In this document: piece after piece, positions 35,201-45,200 of the stretch
Layout of the letters: each line of letters starts with the position of its first letter
Numbering within the stretch: the stretch's first letter is position 1
Source of the DNA: Callipepla californica brunnescens
Taxonomy: Eukaryota; Chordata; Aves; Galliformes; Odontophoridae
Assembly: GCA_023055505.1 (NCBI GenBank)
Contig: JALIRH010000003.1
Location: 32,056,842 to 32,120,841 of the forward strand
DNA: 64,000 nt
Direction of reading: 5' to 3'
Translations under genes and position numbers: made by a program
The notes under the pieces: generated by a model
Told to the model about the DNA's origin: nothing
Database searches by the model: none
The model's input: only the letters and a program-made list of their open reading frames with translations

Positions 35201-35369
35201 CCACGTAGTCCCCGCAAAGGGCCCTGCACGGGAGAGCGGCGTCAGCGGTCGGCCCCGACGGCCGCGCCACGGGGCGGCGGCAGAAGGGGACGGGAGGGGA
35301 ACGGGACGGGGAAAACGGCGCGGTAACTCACCCGGCCCGCGGCTCCGCAGCTCCTCTGGACGCCGCCAT
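28968..35369 (-). CDS. RBM34: RBM34, RNA-binding motif protein 34
   Basis: Predicted RNA-binding protein with two RRMs; family members (yeast Nop12 is related) are nucleolar and linked to ribosome biogenesis. Eleven coding exons close in frame to 402 codons: 35332-35369, 35091-35223, 34645-34784, 33795-34002, 33143-33202, 32548-32591, 32007-32090, 31713-31776, 31580-31622, 29668-29786 and 28968-29243. An Ala/Gly-rich N terminus with [12 protein letters not shown] is followed by a Lys/Glu-rich linker ending in [12 protein letters not shown]1 is about residues 159-254 (RNP2 VFVGNL, degenerate RNP1 AYVVFK). RRM2 is about 262-338 (RNP2 IFLGNL, RNP1 KGFGYVLF, then [17 protein letters not shown]). 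The basic tail ends in KKKGGKKK. Mammalian RBM34 is about 430 residues, so this is slightly short at the N terminus and linker. The exon 3 acceptor is the least certain junction. Confidence 0.94.
29668..29786 (-). CDS. RBM34: RBM34 coding exon 10
   Basis: Core of RRM2: [20 protein letters not shown], then RIVRDRQSG and the RNP1 motif KGFGYVLF. Acceptor CTGCAG, donor GTACGT. The 3' end of a CR1 element lies about 20-30 bases before the acceptor. Confidence 0.95.
29806..30080 (-). mobile_element. CR1 LINE fragment (5'-truncated) in RBM34 intron 10-9
   Basis: About 270 bp of CR1 3' end, minus orientation: plus-strand landmarks are TCACAGAATCACCAAGGTTG, AAGACCTCCAAGATCATC and CTCCCTGGGCAGCCCATTCC. 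Its 3' terminus (minus-strand GATTCTGTGACCTATGAT, a decayed form of the CR1 8-bp tail repeat) ends about 20 bp from RBM34 exon 10. Confidence 0.9.
30081..31579 (-). other. Remainder of the RBM34 intron between exons 9 and 10
   Basis: AT-rich intronic sequence. A plus-strand frame of 137 codons (30769-31182) is open here, but it is antisense, shows no splice context and is not recognised, so I do not call it a gene. Confidence 0.7.
31580..31622 (-). CDS. RBM34: RBM34 coding exon 9
   Basis: A 43-bp exon encoding [14 protein letters not shown], which carries RNP2 of RRM2. Acceptor CTGTAG, donor GTGAGT. Confidence 0.93.
31713..31776 (-). CDS. RBM34: RBM34 coding exon 8
   Basis: Encodes [20 protein letters not shown] and a final Ser, the last strand of RRM1. 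Acceptor ACTAAAG after a T-rich tract, donor GTAAGT. Confidence 0.9.
32007..32090 (-). CDS. RBM34: RBM34 coding exon 7
   Basis: Encodes [20 protein letters not shown] followed by DAIKARQ, the degenerate RNP1 region of RRM1. Acceptor TTCCAG, donor GTAAGT. Confidence 0.93.
32548..32591 (-). CDS. RBM34: RBM34 coding exon 6
   Basis: A 44-bp exon encoding [14 protein letters not shown] within the long RRM1 loop that is typical of RBM34. Acceptor TTAAAG, donor GTAGGT. Confidence 0.9.
33143..33202 (-). CDS. RBM34: RBM34 coding exon 5
   Basis: A 60-bp exon encoding [20 protein letters not shown], helix 1 and strand 2 of RRM1. Acceptor GTTCAG, donor GTACGT; it is in frame at both ends. Confidence 0.94.
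33795..34002 (-). CDS. RBM34: RBM34 coding exon 4
   Basis: Encodes an acidic and then basic linker ([24 protein letters not shown]) and the start of RRM1 ([16 protein letters not shown], containing RNP2). Acceptor GAAAAG, donor GTACGT. Confidence 0.9.
34644..34646 (-). promoter_or_regulatory. RBM34: RBM34 exon 3 donor site
   Basis: AACAG followed by GTGTGT, a usable but non-optimal donor; it leaves two bases that complete an Arg codon with exon 4. Confidence 0.7.
34645..34784 (-). CDS. RBM34: RBM34 coding exon 3
   Basis: Encodes [17 protein letters not shown], then [19 protein letters not shown], a Lys/Glu-rich linker that aligns with the corresponding mammalian segment. The acceptor chosen (GAAAAG at 34785-34786) is weak, but it alone keeps the frame from exon 2. 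A better-looking CTGTAG at 34841-34842 is out of frame and runs into a stop. Confidence 0.75.
35091..35223 (-). CDS. RBM34: RBM34 coding exon 2
   Basis: Encodes [19 protein letters not shown] and an Ala/Pro-rich stretch ending in LMAAPR. DYxxGQVxxSLF matches the conserved N-terminal motif of RBM34. Acceptor GTGCAG, donor GTAAGC. Confidence 0.88.
35332..35369 (-). CDS. RBM34: RBM34 coding exon 1
   Basis: ATG in a YY1-like ATGGCGGCG context, encoding [12 protein letters not shown], ending at a GTGAGT donor. The N terminus differs from the mammalian protein, so the start is supported by frame, donor and CpG context rather than by sequence similarity. Confidence 0.75.
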
Positions 35370-35576
35370 GATGGGACGAACGAAGACGGGGCGCGTCACT
35401 TCCGGCGGCCGCGCCGGGACGCTGTGCCGGCACCCGGGGCGGGGCCGCTGCCGTGGGGCTGAGGCTGCCGTGAGGCGCCGCCGCCATAAGTAAACTGAAG
35501 CGGTTCGCCGATTATCATCACATCGTTACCATTTTAAATCGCCAGCAACTCGAAGCCCGAAGCAAATGGGAACAAC

Positions 35577-35880
35577 TGCAGAGGGCTACGAAGATAGCGA
35601 AGGGACTGGAGTACAGAGCACTGAGAGCCCTGGGTGTGCTCAGCGCAGAGCAGAGGAGCTGAGGGGAGGCCTGATGGCGGCTGCAGCTCTCACAGGGAGC
35701 GGAGGGGCAGCGCTGAGCTCTGCTCTGTGTGACAGCCACAGGGCCCGAGGGAACGGCACGGAGCTGTGTCAGGGGCAGCTGGGGGTTAGGGACAGTGCAG
35801 TGAGGTGGTGCTGAGCAGCAGCAGGAGTTGGGCTCCTTGTGGGTTACTTCCAACTCAGGACGCCCTATGACTTTATGTAT
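35577..35880 (+). mobile_element. Diverged CR1 LINE fragment upstream of RBM34
   Basis: About 300 bp resembling CR1 3' sequence in plus orientation: GAGGGCTACGAAGAT, AGGGACTGGAG, GCTGAGGGGAGGCCTGATGG, and a 3' end of TTGTGGGTTACTTCCAACTC then CCCTATGACTTTATG. Internally reduced and diverged. It is opposite in orientation to the three genes and abuts the CpG island. Confidence 0.75.
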
Positions 35881-37200
35881 TCTTCTGATGCGACCTTTTA
35901 GGCACTTCAGGCCCATTTGTGAGCTGCCACTCACGTTGACAAACGTTTGGTTGACTGATCTCAGAGACTTAAAATTGCTGAAGCTCAACAAAAGGCATAC
36001 TACCTCCAGAAATTCAACCAGGCTGTGAGTTTGAGCCATAATGTAGGCAGAAAAATGTTCATGGCGCGATGGAAACCGCACAGTAACAACCAGTATAAGC
36101 ACTGGTGGGGACCGGTGCAAATAAATACATCAGGGGCGATACAGCCAGCCTTCAAGCCAGACTGAGCTCCCAGCCTATGCTGATCACTCAGCCAAGGTGC
36201 AACACATACATGAGGGGCAGTTTTCTTACAAGGCTGTTGTCTGAGCAGGCACTCACAGACATGGGCACATACTCCTTCTCAGCTTCAAGCACAGCATGCA
36301 TGCCAAGCAGGAAGCACATCCGCGTTTAAGCAGAATCCCAATATGTAAACTGAAAGGAAGCTCAGATTTCACTTACTGGAACTCCAGTTACATTAGCCTA
36401 GCCAAAATGTTTGCCTAAGGCATCTTTGTAACCACAGGGACACAAGTAACATGATCTAGAGAATACATTTGCAAACACTTAACAGAAGAGGTGCAATATA
36501 GAACACCCAGGACAGATTCTGATTAAACTACATGCAAGACAGCAAAATTTAAAGAATCTGTGTAATAAAAAACACTCAAAATCCATATTTATGAAAAAAC
36601 CTTCAACTTAATTGAGCAGCAAGGAAGCACGGGGAGGCAGCTTAATGAAGAAACTCCCCATTATTTCATGTTAAGTAAATAAACCTTCATATAAAAAATA
36701 GGAATTAACAACTGTATCAGAGCATATATGCTGGCACTGCAGCAGAGCTGAACTAGTAGCAAGTGGAAGGCTGAATACACTCAATTGCCCAAAGGCAGTT
36801 CCCGGTTACATCAATACCAACTGTGACTCCTGAAACTAAAGGCAGAACTGAGCCATTACAACTCCAGTTCTACTAAAGATCTATATTACCTTCTGAGGAG
36901 CCCTGCTGAAGCTGCTGAGAATTGCTCCCCACAGTCTCAAATCATGGCTAACTATTAACAATCTATGTGTCCAAAGACTGTCATCAGACATTTACTATTT
37001 ACCAGCCTCACTGGCAATCCACCATTTTGCAGATGCAAAACAACAGAACAAAGGTCAGGCATGGCACGAGTGGATATAACTAAAGGTTTCATACATGCAC
37101 CACTTCTTCCAAATCTGAACTTAGCCAGTGGTTTCTAGAAGCTGGCAAGTATCTTCGGGAGCTTTACTGTACATTTTTCAAACTAACCAGATTAACATGC
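35881..37200. other. Intergenic spacer between RBM34 and ARID4B
   Basis: About 1.3 kb of AT-rich sequence with no recognised gene or repeat. It separates the RBM34 promoter and CR1 fragment from the ARID4B 3' end. Confidence 0.7.
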
Positions 37201-37213
37201 ATCAAAACCCATC

Positions 37214-37219
37214 TTTATT
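37214..37219 (-). terminator. ARID4B: Alternative distal ARID4B poly(A) signal
   Basis: AATAAA on the minus strand, 265 bases past the one at 37479-37484. It could mark the longest ARID4B 3' end. Confidence 0.4.
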
Positions 37220-37478
37220 TCAACTGGTGCAGCCTTAATAATGTCAATGAGCAACAAACACTTCTGAAAAAAAAAAAAAAAAAAAGAAATTTTAGCCAAC
37301 TGCTAAGAGGAAAACAGAGCCAGTGTACCACATCTAATTACTTTTCCTACACTTACTGCACCGTATCAAATATCATTTGCTAATCTGATTCTGCGGGTCG
37401 GTGTCATTTAAATGAACACACTATTGTTGCTTAATTAAACTGTTAGAAACAAAATCAGGGATTCACAAACTATGGCAT

Positions 37479-37484
37479 TTTATT
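37479..37484 (-). terminator. ARID4B: ARID4B poly(A) signal
   Basis: AATAAA on the minus strand with T/GT-rich sequence within 40 bases downstream. It gives a 3' UTR of about 1.65 kb. Confidence 0.6.
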
Positions 37485-39125
37485 TCAGAGGCCTTTGCTT
37501 ACATTTGTACAATATATTACATAATTCTCCATTTTCTGCAGAACCTAATATATATTTTATAGCTTTTTTCTATAAGCTTTTCCTTCAATGTTTGTCAACA
37601 AATTTTTACAGTCCTGTACAATTCTGAATACTTTGAAACCATTTTCAATAAAATCAATAAAGTTAGCCTTAAGCACACACTACGAAGACTGAAAATGCTT
37701 TTCTTAGAAAAGTCAAATGTAAAGGATTCTGACACTCTAGCATCTACAAACAAAATGCTTTGAATTCTTACATGTTGTATTGCCAGAAAACAAAGAAAAA
37801 CATGCCAGCCCCTATTTCCCCAGCCAAAAGAAGTACACAGAACTACAATTAAAACAGTAAAACAATCTGTACAATAAAGTACTGTGTATTAACAGTGCCA
37901 GGTATTAAATAGCTTGAATGAACACTTCCGCAATATACAAATGTCTTACAAAGGTATATCATTAACAGGAGAGCGGTTGGGATTCATACAACGTAAAATC
38001 AATACAAGTGAAAACAGTTTGAAGTTGGTTTTGGAATTTTGTACAAGGCATTTAAAAAATTAAATGTCTACCACTCAGCTAGCTATGTAATTTAAAAACA
38101 ACTACCCCTTTGTGGCAGTGTTCATACCAGCAACCACAAATTATAACCTCACACTTTGCTCGGTCTTGAAGTCCTCTCCTTGAAGCTCGTAATAAAATAA
38201 GCATTACAAATGAAATATTTGTTGCTTTAAGGGAAAAGAAACATTTACAAGAAAACACAAAAATATAACTGTTATAATCCATTATGAATAAATATACACT
38301 TTAAACTGGCTAAATACAATATTTATACATTGAGATTTAATACAGTTTGTTAGCCATTTTCTTCCTTTTTCATAATGTATTTTATCAAAATTAAAAAAAA
38401 ATACTGTTTTATAGAAAAATGGCAAAGTACAGTAGTTTCTTTCCAATTAATGGGTTATTAAAACCCAGAGTAACCTATTTAAGCCTAATTCAAACCTGTA
38501 AACATTAGTCGGTTTTGTTTGTTTGTTTTTAAAGGAATCCTCGTATTTGGTTATCAGGACCGGTGTCGAACATCCCACTAACTGCAGGTTTGGAATTGAA
38601 TACATGTGCTTGACGTATACAATTAAAGCCACTATAAGGTGACTTAGCAGTTAAAAAACAATTAGCTTGTACAAATGAAAATAGGTTCAATATTTGTCAT
38701 AAATAAATGGAAAAATATCAAATGTTCCAGCTTTAACAAAATACCAAGGAATACACGTACAGTAAGCCTTACCACATTTATTTAGATCAACCCAACAACC
38801 ATATGCTTATTGTACTGTCTCTACAGGCAGTGAACAGCCTCCATTTGCCACAGTGGAAGGCCTTCCAGTCACTGGACTTACAATTCCCAGACAAGTTGGA
38901 AACAATTATTGCTTGAGGAAAAGCAGTTTGTTGTACTTTTTCTTCATAAAAGTGCACTTAAGTGCAAAGTTAGCTTGTCAAGAAACAACTTTAAATACAA
39001 AATAGTGCTTGTCTGAATTTTGTGCCACTGTGCAGTATAAAAAAAAAATTAAAAAACAAAACAAAACAAAAAAAGAGTGGCCCTCAGCAGCCATTAAGTG
39101 CAAAGTGCTTTGGCAAGTCCTGCTG
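37485..39125 (-). other. ARID4B: ARID4B 3' UTR
   Basis: AT-rich, repeat-free sequence after the ARID4B stop. It contains a further AATAAA at 38777-38782 (minus), a candidate proximal polyadenylation site. Confidence 0.7.
38777..38782 (-). terminator. ARID4B: Possible proximal ARID4B poly(A) signal
   Basis: AATAAA on the minus strand about 345 bases after the stop codon; use of this site would give a short 3' UTR. Confidence 0.4.
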
Positions 39126-39256
39126 TCACCTGCACTCAACTGACATTCCATTTTGCGATGAACTTGACATTGATGGTTCTGCTAAGGTTAGCATAACTGC
39201 AGCTGTAATGGAACTGGAGGAAGGTGAGGAGGAGGAAGATGACGTAGTAGCAGCAC
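39126..39256 (-). CDS. ARID4B: ARID4B last coding exon
   Basis: Encodes [20 protein letters not shown], then [19 protein letters not shown], then ECR and a TGA stop. The Ser-rich C terminus is characteristic of ARID4B. Acceptor ATGCAG. Confidence 0.95.
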
Positions 39257-42200
39257 CTGCATGGGAAGAACAAGAGAAGAGGTTTAAAAAAGAATCATAC
39301 ATTAGGCTCAAAAGAGGATTTATATGTACTAACCCCAACATCTAAAGCCTAGTAACTAAAAGAAAAAATCCTCCATAGCCAGGCTATGTACAAGACAGCA
39401 CAGCACTACGTCCCTGCAGCCCTGGTTCCCTGATGACCCACATCAAGGATTAAGCCACATGATGTCAAAGTCATTCCTGCCACACAGTCATAGGCATCAA
39501 TTCTCTTTCCTGAATCTGCACAGACAGGGTCCTGTCCCAGCACTGAACCTGCATTTACAGCCTGCCTGGGCAACCTAGAAGCAACTGTTGTGCTCATGCG
39601 ATGGCTTCAGCCACAAATATCTTGCTAAAAATCATGGCAGAGTACTGCTAAATATGCAGATAAAAATGAGATGTGGAAAAAATCCTTTTAATGCTGTTAG
39701 AAGCGGGTACACTAGAACATTTCTTACAGAAGTAAAGCAAGAGAAATGATATTTTATTTGTAGATCTCCTTTAAACCCACGATGAATCACTTACTTATGC
39801 TAAGGGGAAAGCCTGAAACAGCTACACAGAAATACTCCAGTAAGCTGGCACTTGTCTTCTTGTGCTGTGTGTACTAGTAATAACTATTCAAATGTAACTG
39901 ATACAAGTGTACTATAGTGTTAACTAAAGATGCTTCATTCACAGCTTAATTTTAACATACTCCCCCCCCCCCCCCCCCATATAAGAAGAGGTTCTACCTA
40001 AAGAAAATAGATTACTTGTCCCCCTCCACCCCCTTTACATAGAGTTGATTGAGCATCACTGGATGCCTGGACTGTACCTTCAAAAGTTGAAAAAGAAACT
40101 GTATAAAATGCTAAAAAACAAACACAGCCATACAACCAAACCAAAATAATAACGTGTCTACCTAAAAACTATCCAAGTCCAACCAATACCTTAATAACAT
40201 TATATGTGATCAAGCCCTTTAAAAGAAGAAGGGAGTTCCCACACTTACTTTCTCTCTCCTTTTTCTTTAAGCGCTTTCTTCTCCGGTCGATGGAAGCTAC
40301 CTCAGACTTTAAGGACAGGTAATGTTTCCTGATTTCCTGCAGTTTCTCTTGAAGAACAGTTATGCGCTCAGCACTGGTCAAATTTTCCAAGTCAGCTGCA
40401 AGGTAAACAGTCTGTTCATTACTGGACTGCAGCATTTCTACAGACTTCTCAATTTCAGTGAAGTAGGGAGTACTCAAACCTTGGTGATGTGCTCTGACAC
40501 AGCAGACAGCAAAGCCAGGAAACACAGCAACAGCAACTGCTGTTTATTATTACATAGTTTGTGTTGTTTTTATTTGAAGTGATATCACCAGGGATACAGG
40601 TTTTTGTGTGTGTATGTGTGTGGTTTTGTTTTTGTTTTAAAGGGAGTGGGAGAAGATGCATTCATTCCATTCTTCATGAGAGTTGTGGAAAAAATGTCTG
40701 AGTCTCAGGGCTGGAGAAGAAAATGTAGTCAGTATCTCTGGAACACATAGCACAGGCACGAAGGGACACTGCTGGTGGAAACAATTCAGCACAAGTGTCT
40801 GCATGATGTGCTGCTCCAGCTCTTTCTACATTACATAAGGAACTGGAGCCTTCAGGCAGTCTGTGACAGAGCACAAAATAGCAGAGTACAATACTCTGAG
40901 AACTGCAGAAATTTGACATATGTTAAGGTCATCTGTGAATACTGAATGAGATATGGATAATTTTAAGAAGTAATTTAAACCACTCACGTCACTGTTTCAA
41001 TTTGACCTTTTAAAGTACAAAAAGTAATTAATGAATTTCTACACACATCTGTGGTTGGTACTAAGGAGAACAATTTATTGCTGACTAGACAAACTCACAG
41101 ATGCTGAGAGAGAGCTAAAAACAAGACTTCTGTTTTAACAGAATTATTTTTCAATTGTTTGCTTATTGTTACACTGAGGAAGAAGGGTTAAATCATCTAG
41201 CATTTTCTCCTCTCTTCCCATTGTAATACTGCAATAGCATACACAGAGGCAATGAAGAAGCTGTGCTTATAGCCGTGAGACATTAATAAAGCTACTGTGA
41301 TGTTTTTCAGATAAACGTGCGATCCCTTCAATACTATGCTCACAGCCTACTCCAGATTCCTGTAGCTGACTGACATAAGTATGTTGAAAGCCCTTACCAC
41401 TAGCCTCTAGAAATTGTAAACATACTCTGGTTCTTTTCCATTCTGTTTTGCTTAAATGAAATTACAAATGCTTGAACAGTAACCAGAGAATGAGGAATAA
41501 AGCAATGAAAGACAAGTGTGAGAGGTAAGCACTGGACAACAAGAATATTAAGTCAGACGGGAGCCAGTTTTAAAAGAGTACTGGAAGTGCAGGAGAGGTC
41601 ATTCCCTGAATTGCAAAATAAAGCAAAGGTTTTAAAACCAGGATTGAATCACTGAGCAAAGTAGAAATATACTAATTTTTAAGAAATAATGCCAAAAACT
41701 CATACAAGTCAAGATATTCATCTTATTCTATACTTCGAGACCACACTAGGTGTTTTCAAGAAAATACTTACACATTTGGAAACTCCACTTGTAAACTTTG
41801 GGCAAGCGATTATTCTGTTCTTTGAGATCAGAATCCTTCTCCCCATTTTTCCCACATTTTCCTGGAGATTGTGTTCTTGAAAGTGATTTGGTTTGGTGAG
41901 ATTTCATGCCTGTAGAAACCAATTTTGCTGGCTGAGTCTTGGACACACTTTCACCAGCAGATAGTTCCTCACTATCGCTGCTGTTTGCTGAAGAAACAAG
42001 ACAACATGTTACAAAATAAAACTGCCTTTCAGCCCAAATCAAAGCATATCAGTTCCTCCTGTGCTGATTTTCATATGAAAGGAGTTTATCTGACCAAAAT
42101 CTTTTTACCCTAGAATGATACAACTTTCTGACTTAGAAGCTCAGAACACAGACTTTTACACCACTGGTACCTAAAAATAACATCACAGAACAGGCAGAAA

Positions 42201-45200
42201 ATAAAAAAATACACTTTCATCCAAGTCTGTTTCTCCTCTATTACACAGGATCATCACACAATGGATATTGACATCTTTTTACTTCCAGTGGTAACCAAGA
42301 GCCCAGACCTAGTAGATGTTAAACATTTGCTATTCTTAGTCTTCCTGAATTACAAGCTATTAAACACCTCTAAGAAATAAGTACAGAAATGACAAGAGGC
42401 ATTTGAAAACACTTCAGCATTGAGCAAAAGTAATATCTTCATTTAAACAGTATTAAAAATACCCTAATGAGAGCATTATTTACGTATATAATTACCAGGC
42501 TTCTTCTACAATTGTTGCAAGAAATGATGCACATTTCATTTCAGACTGAACTGCTGTACTTACTAGTTTTACTCTTCTTTTTGTTGTTCACAGAAGATGT
42601 TTTGTGGCTTCTTTTCTGCTTTTTTGAGGAGCTGCCTCCTCCCTGAGCATCTTTAAGTCTCTTTTGGCCTGCACAGACTACAAATGGAAAAAAAGAAAAA
42701 ATTAAATACTTGCACTTCTGCACATTTTTCTCAAAATCTCAGGAAGACACTTCAGAGCTGAAGCTTGAACAGCAATGCAACTGCTTCTGTCTGCACTTTA
42801 TATGGCTTATCTTTCTACTTAGATTGAAAATAAGCGTTAAAAGAAGATGGAAAGCAATTTGTTGGTTAGAATGCACATCAGATGACTGCAAAGAACTTCC
42901 TTCAGCACGACATCAGAATTTTTTGTGAACCACACAGAATATATATTCCATGTATATGCTTATATAGGTACATAAACATATATGTGTACATATATACACA
43001 TACTTATATCTACACACATACACAGACTTTTCATATAGTACACTTTATCTAAATACATCTGTTTGAAAAAAAAAAAATTAACAAAACAAGAACTCCTGAA
43101 CTGAAAGATGCTGGAAAAAAATCTGTTGGCAAAGTAATACAGGCTCATTTATGGAGGGCTATACAAAATATACCTCCTTTTCATTAACTACTTTCAGGCA
43201 GGCTAACAGTTTTCAGAAGTAGCCATACTTCTCATGGAGCTGTGAAACAGCCACCGCATCTCACAAAAAAGCTTTTGGATCCAGTCTTGCAAACTCAGTG
43301 GGCAATTATGCCATTTCTACAGATCTGAAGTGGAGAGCTGGCTACTGCTTCATTCAACAACTTCCCAGCACTGTAACTGTAACAATGACAATAACCAGCA
43401 ATGCAAAAAAATGAGATAAGTTAGGTTGAAGACACCACTGTTTCTGCTTTACCTTTTTCAGTATGCTCTGGCTCTGGTTGATTACTGCTACTGGAGCTGA
43501 CGCTGGCATCAAAACCTGTTGGAGAAATATTTCCCTCAGACTGCAGGTCTTGCAGCTCCCCTGCTACGCTGTCCACTTCTATTGTGCTATCGGTTTCACT
43601 TTTAATGCTTCTTATCTCTTCTTGATTTGGTGGCAAAGTCTCAGAGACAGCAACACTGGATTGATGTCTACTGTCTGTTACAGTTACAGATGAAGGCGAT
43701 TCAGGAGTTGTAGGAGGAGTATTTAGCACTGAATTACTGCCACTGCTTGGAAATTCAACTTTCTTTTCACCCATTTCAGCTGGCTTTTCCTCGATGGGTT
43801 TAACGTCCACACTGGATGGCAAAGGTTTTTCAAGTTCAGAGCTAGGCAAAGAAATGTCTTCTTCTGCAAGAGTCTGAAGCTGCTCCTCTGCTGCAGCATC
43901 CTCCGGCGCAGCGTGTGGAGGGGAGGCAGCAGCTTCGGTGTCAGAGTCCGAGAACAATTCCTTCAGCGTTTTCTTCGGCCACTGTCCCTGAATACTTGAC
44001 CAGACATCTTTTCGATCTTTTGCTCTGGTGTTCTGAAGTCTTTCATCAGAGTTATTTAGAAGCTTTATCCTTTTCTCTGCCACTTCAGAAAATCCTGAGT
44101 AGAAAGTACTCGTCCGTAAAGACTTCCTTTTTTCCTCTAATCCATTGTACTTCTTAGTAGGAGTGATTTTCAGCTTAGATTTGTCTTCCTCATCTTCATC
44201 CGAGGAGCTGTTGCTGCTGTTTTCTACACTAAGAGAATCTTTGTTTTTGGACTTCTCATCCTTTCTGTTAGGCGACACAGTCTTTAAAGATTCCTCTGAA
44301 ACACAGTATCTTCGTTTACCACGCTTTACTTGTGGTTTTGCTGTTTTATCCCCAACCTCCTTTTTTACATCCTTCTTCTTTTTTGTGGCTTCACCTTCTC
44401 CATCAGAGTCGGTATCTTCAGATAACTCTTCCATCTCTTTTCGCAATCTTTCAGGAGACTTGGATCCCGACTTGGGCACTACCATATCTGTCAGTGCTTT
44501 AGCTTCCTCTGGGAGGGATGAACTGTCCTGTTCTTTTAGACACGACTCGTTTTTATCTTGGCTCACAGCTTCATGCTGAGATTCCTCTCTGCCATCAGCA
44601 TCTATGTTCCGGGCACTTTGGTCATCTTCTTGCTCACTATCATCAGAACTTTCAGAAGCTAGTTAAAAAATAAAATTAAAACAAGAAAGTTGGTCTTAAT
44701 TTTGATTACAAATTCTAAAAAAAAAAAAAAACAACTGTACAGGTATGATCGCATACTACAGTGATTTCTAGTAGTACATATTTCAATCATACATCAGAAG
44801 GACTTCAAAATTTATTCTTATTCTTAGAAGGGTAAAAGATATCACAGAATCACAGAATTGTAGGGGTTGGAAGGGACCTCTAGAGATCATGGAGTCCAAA
44901 CCCCCTGCCAAAGCAGCTCTAACCCTAGCCCAGGTTGCACAGGTAGACATCCAGGTGGGTCTTGAACATCTCCAGAGAAGGAGACTCCACCACCTCTCTG
45001 TGCAGCCTGTGCCAGTGCTCCATCACTGCACTGTGAAGAAGTTCCCATGCACATTTGTGCAGAACTTCCTATGCTTCAGCTTGTGGCCATTTCCCCCTCA
45101 TCCTATCACCACGCACTGCCGAGAAGAGAGTTGAAATACAGCTAGCTTAAACAAGAGCATACTGGAAGACAGAAGAGAGATACTCAACAAAATATCTTGG

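Larger units (their letters stand above)
34900..35500. promoter_or_regulatory. RBM34: RBM34 CpG-island promoter
   Basis: Very CpG-dense block covering RBM34 exons 1-2 and upstream sequence. It has an ETS/GABP-type CACTTCCGG at 35397-35405, and YY1-like ATGGCGGC motifs on the minus strand, one overlapping the start codon (about 35362-35369) and one near 35480-35486. No TATA box; typical of a housekeeping promoter. Transcription start is probably between about 35.38 and 35.49 kb. Confidence 0.75.

Noticed and set aside
34955..35326. Plus-strand ORFs in the RBM34 CpG island
   Set aside because: Same GC-composition artefact, antisense to RBM34 exons 1-2.
40396..40493. Extended upstream version of the ARID4B coiled-coil exon starting at 40493
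   Set aside because: That acceptor needs two carried bases, but the previous exon carries one; the CAG at 40396-40397 restores the phase and the conserved SDLEN join.
44145..44579. 144-codon plus-strand ORF (Ser/Phe-rich) opposite the large ARID4B exon
   Set aside because: Reverse-strand shadow of the Glu/Lys/Ser-rich coding sequence.
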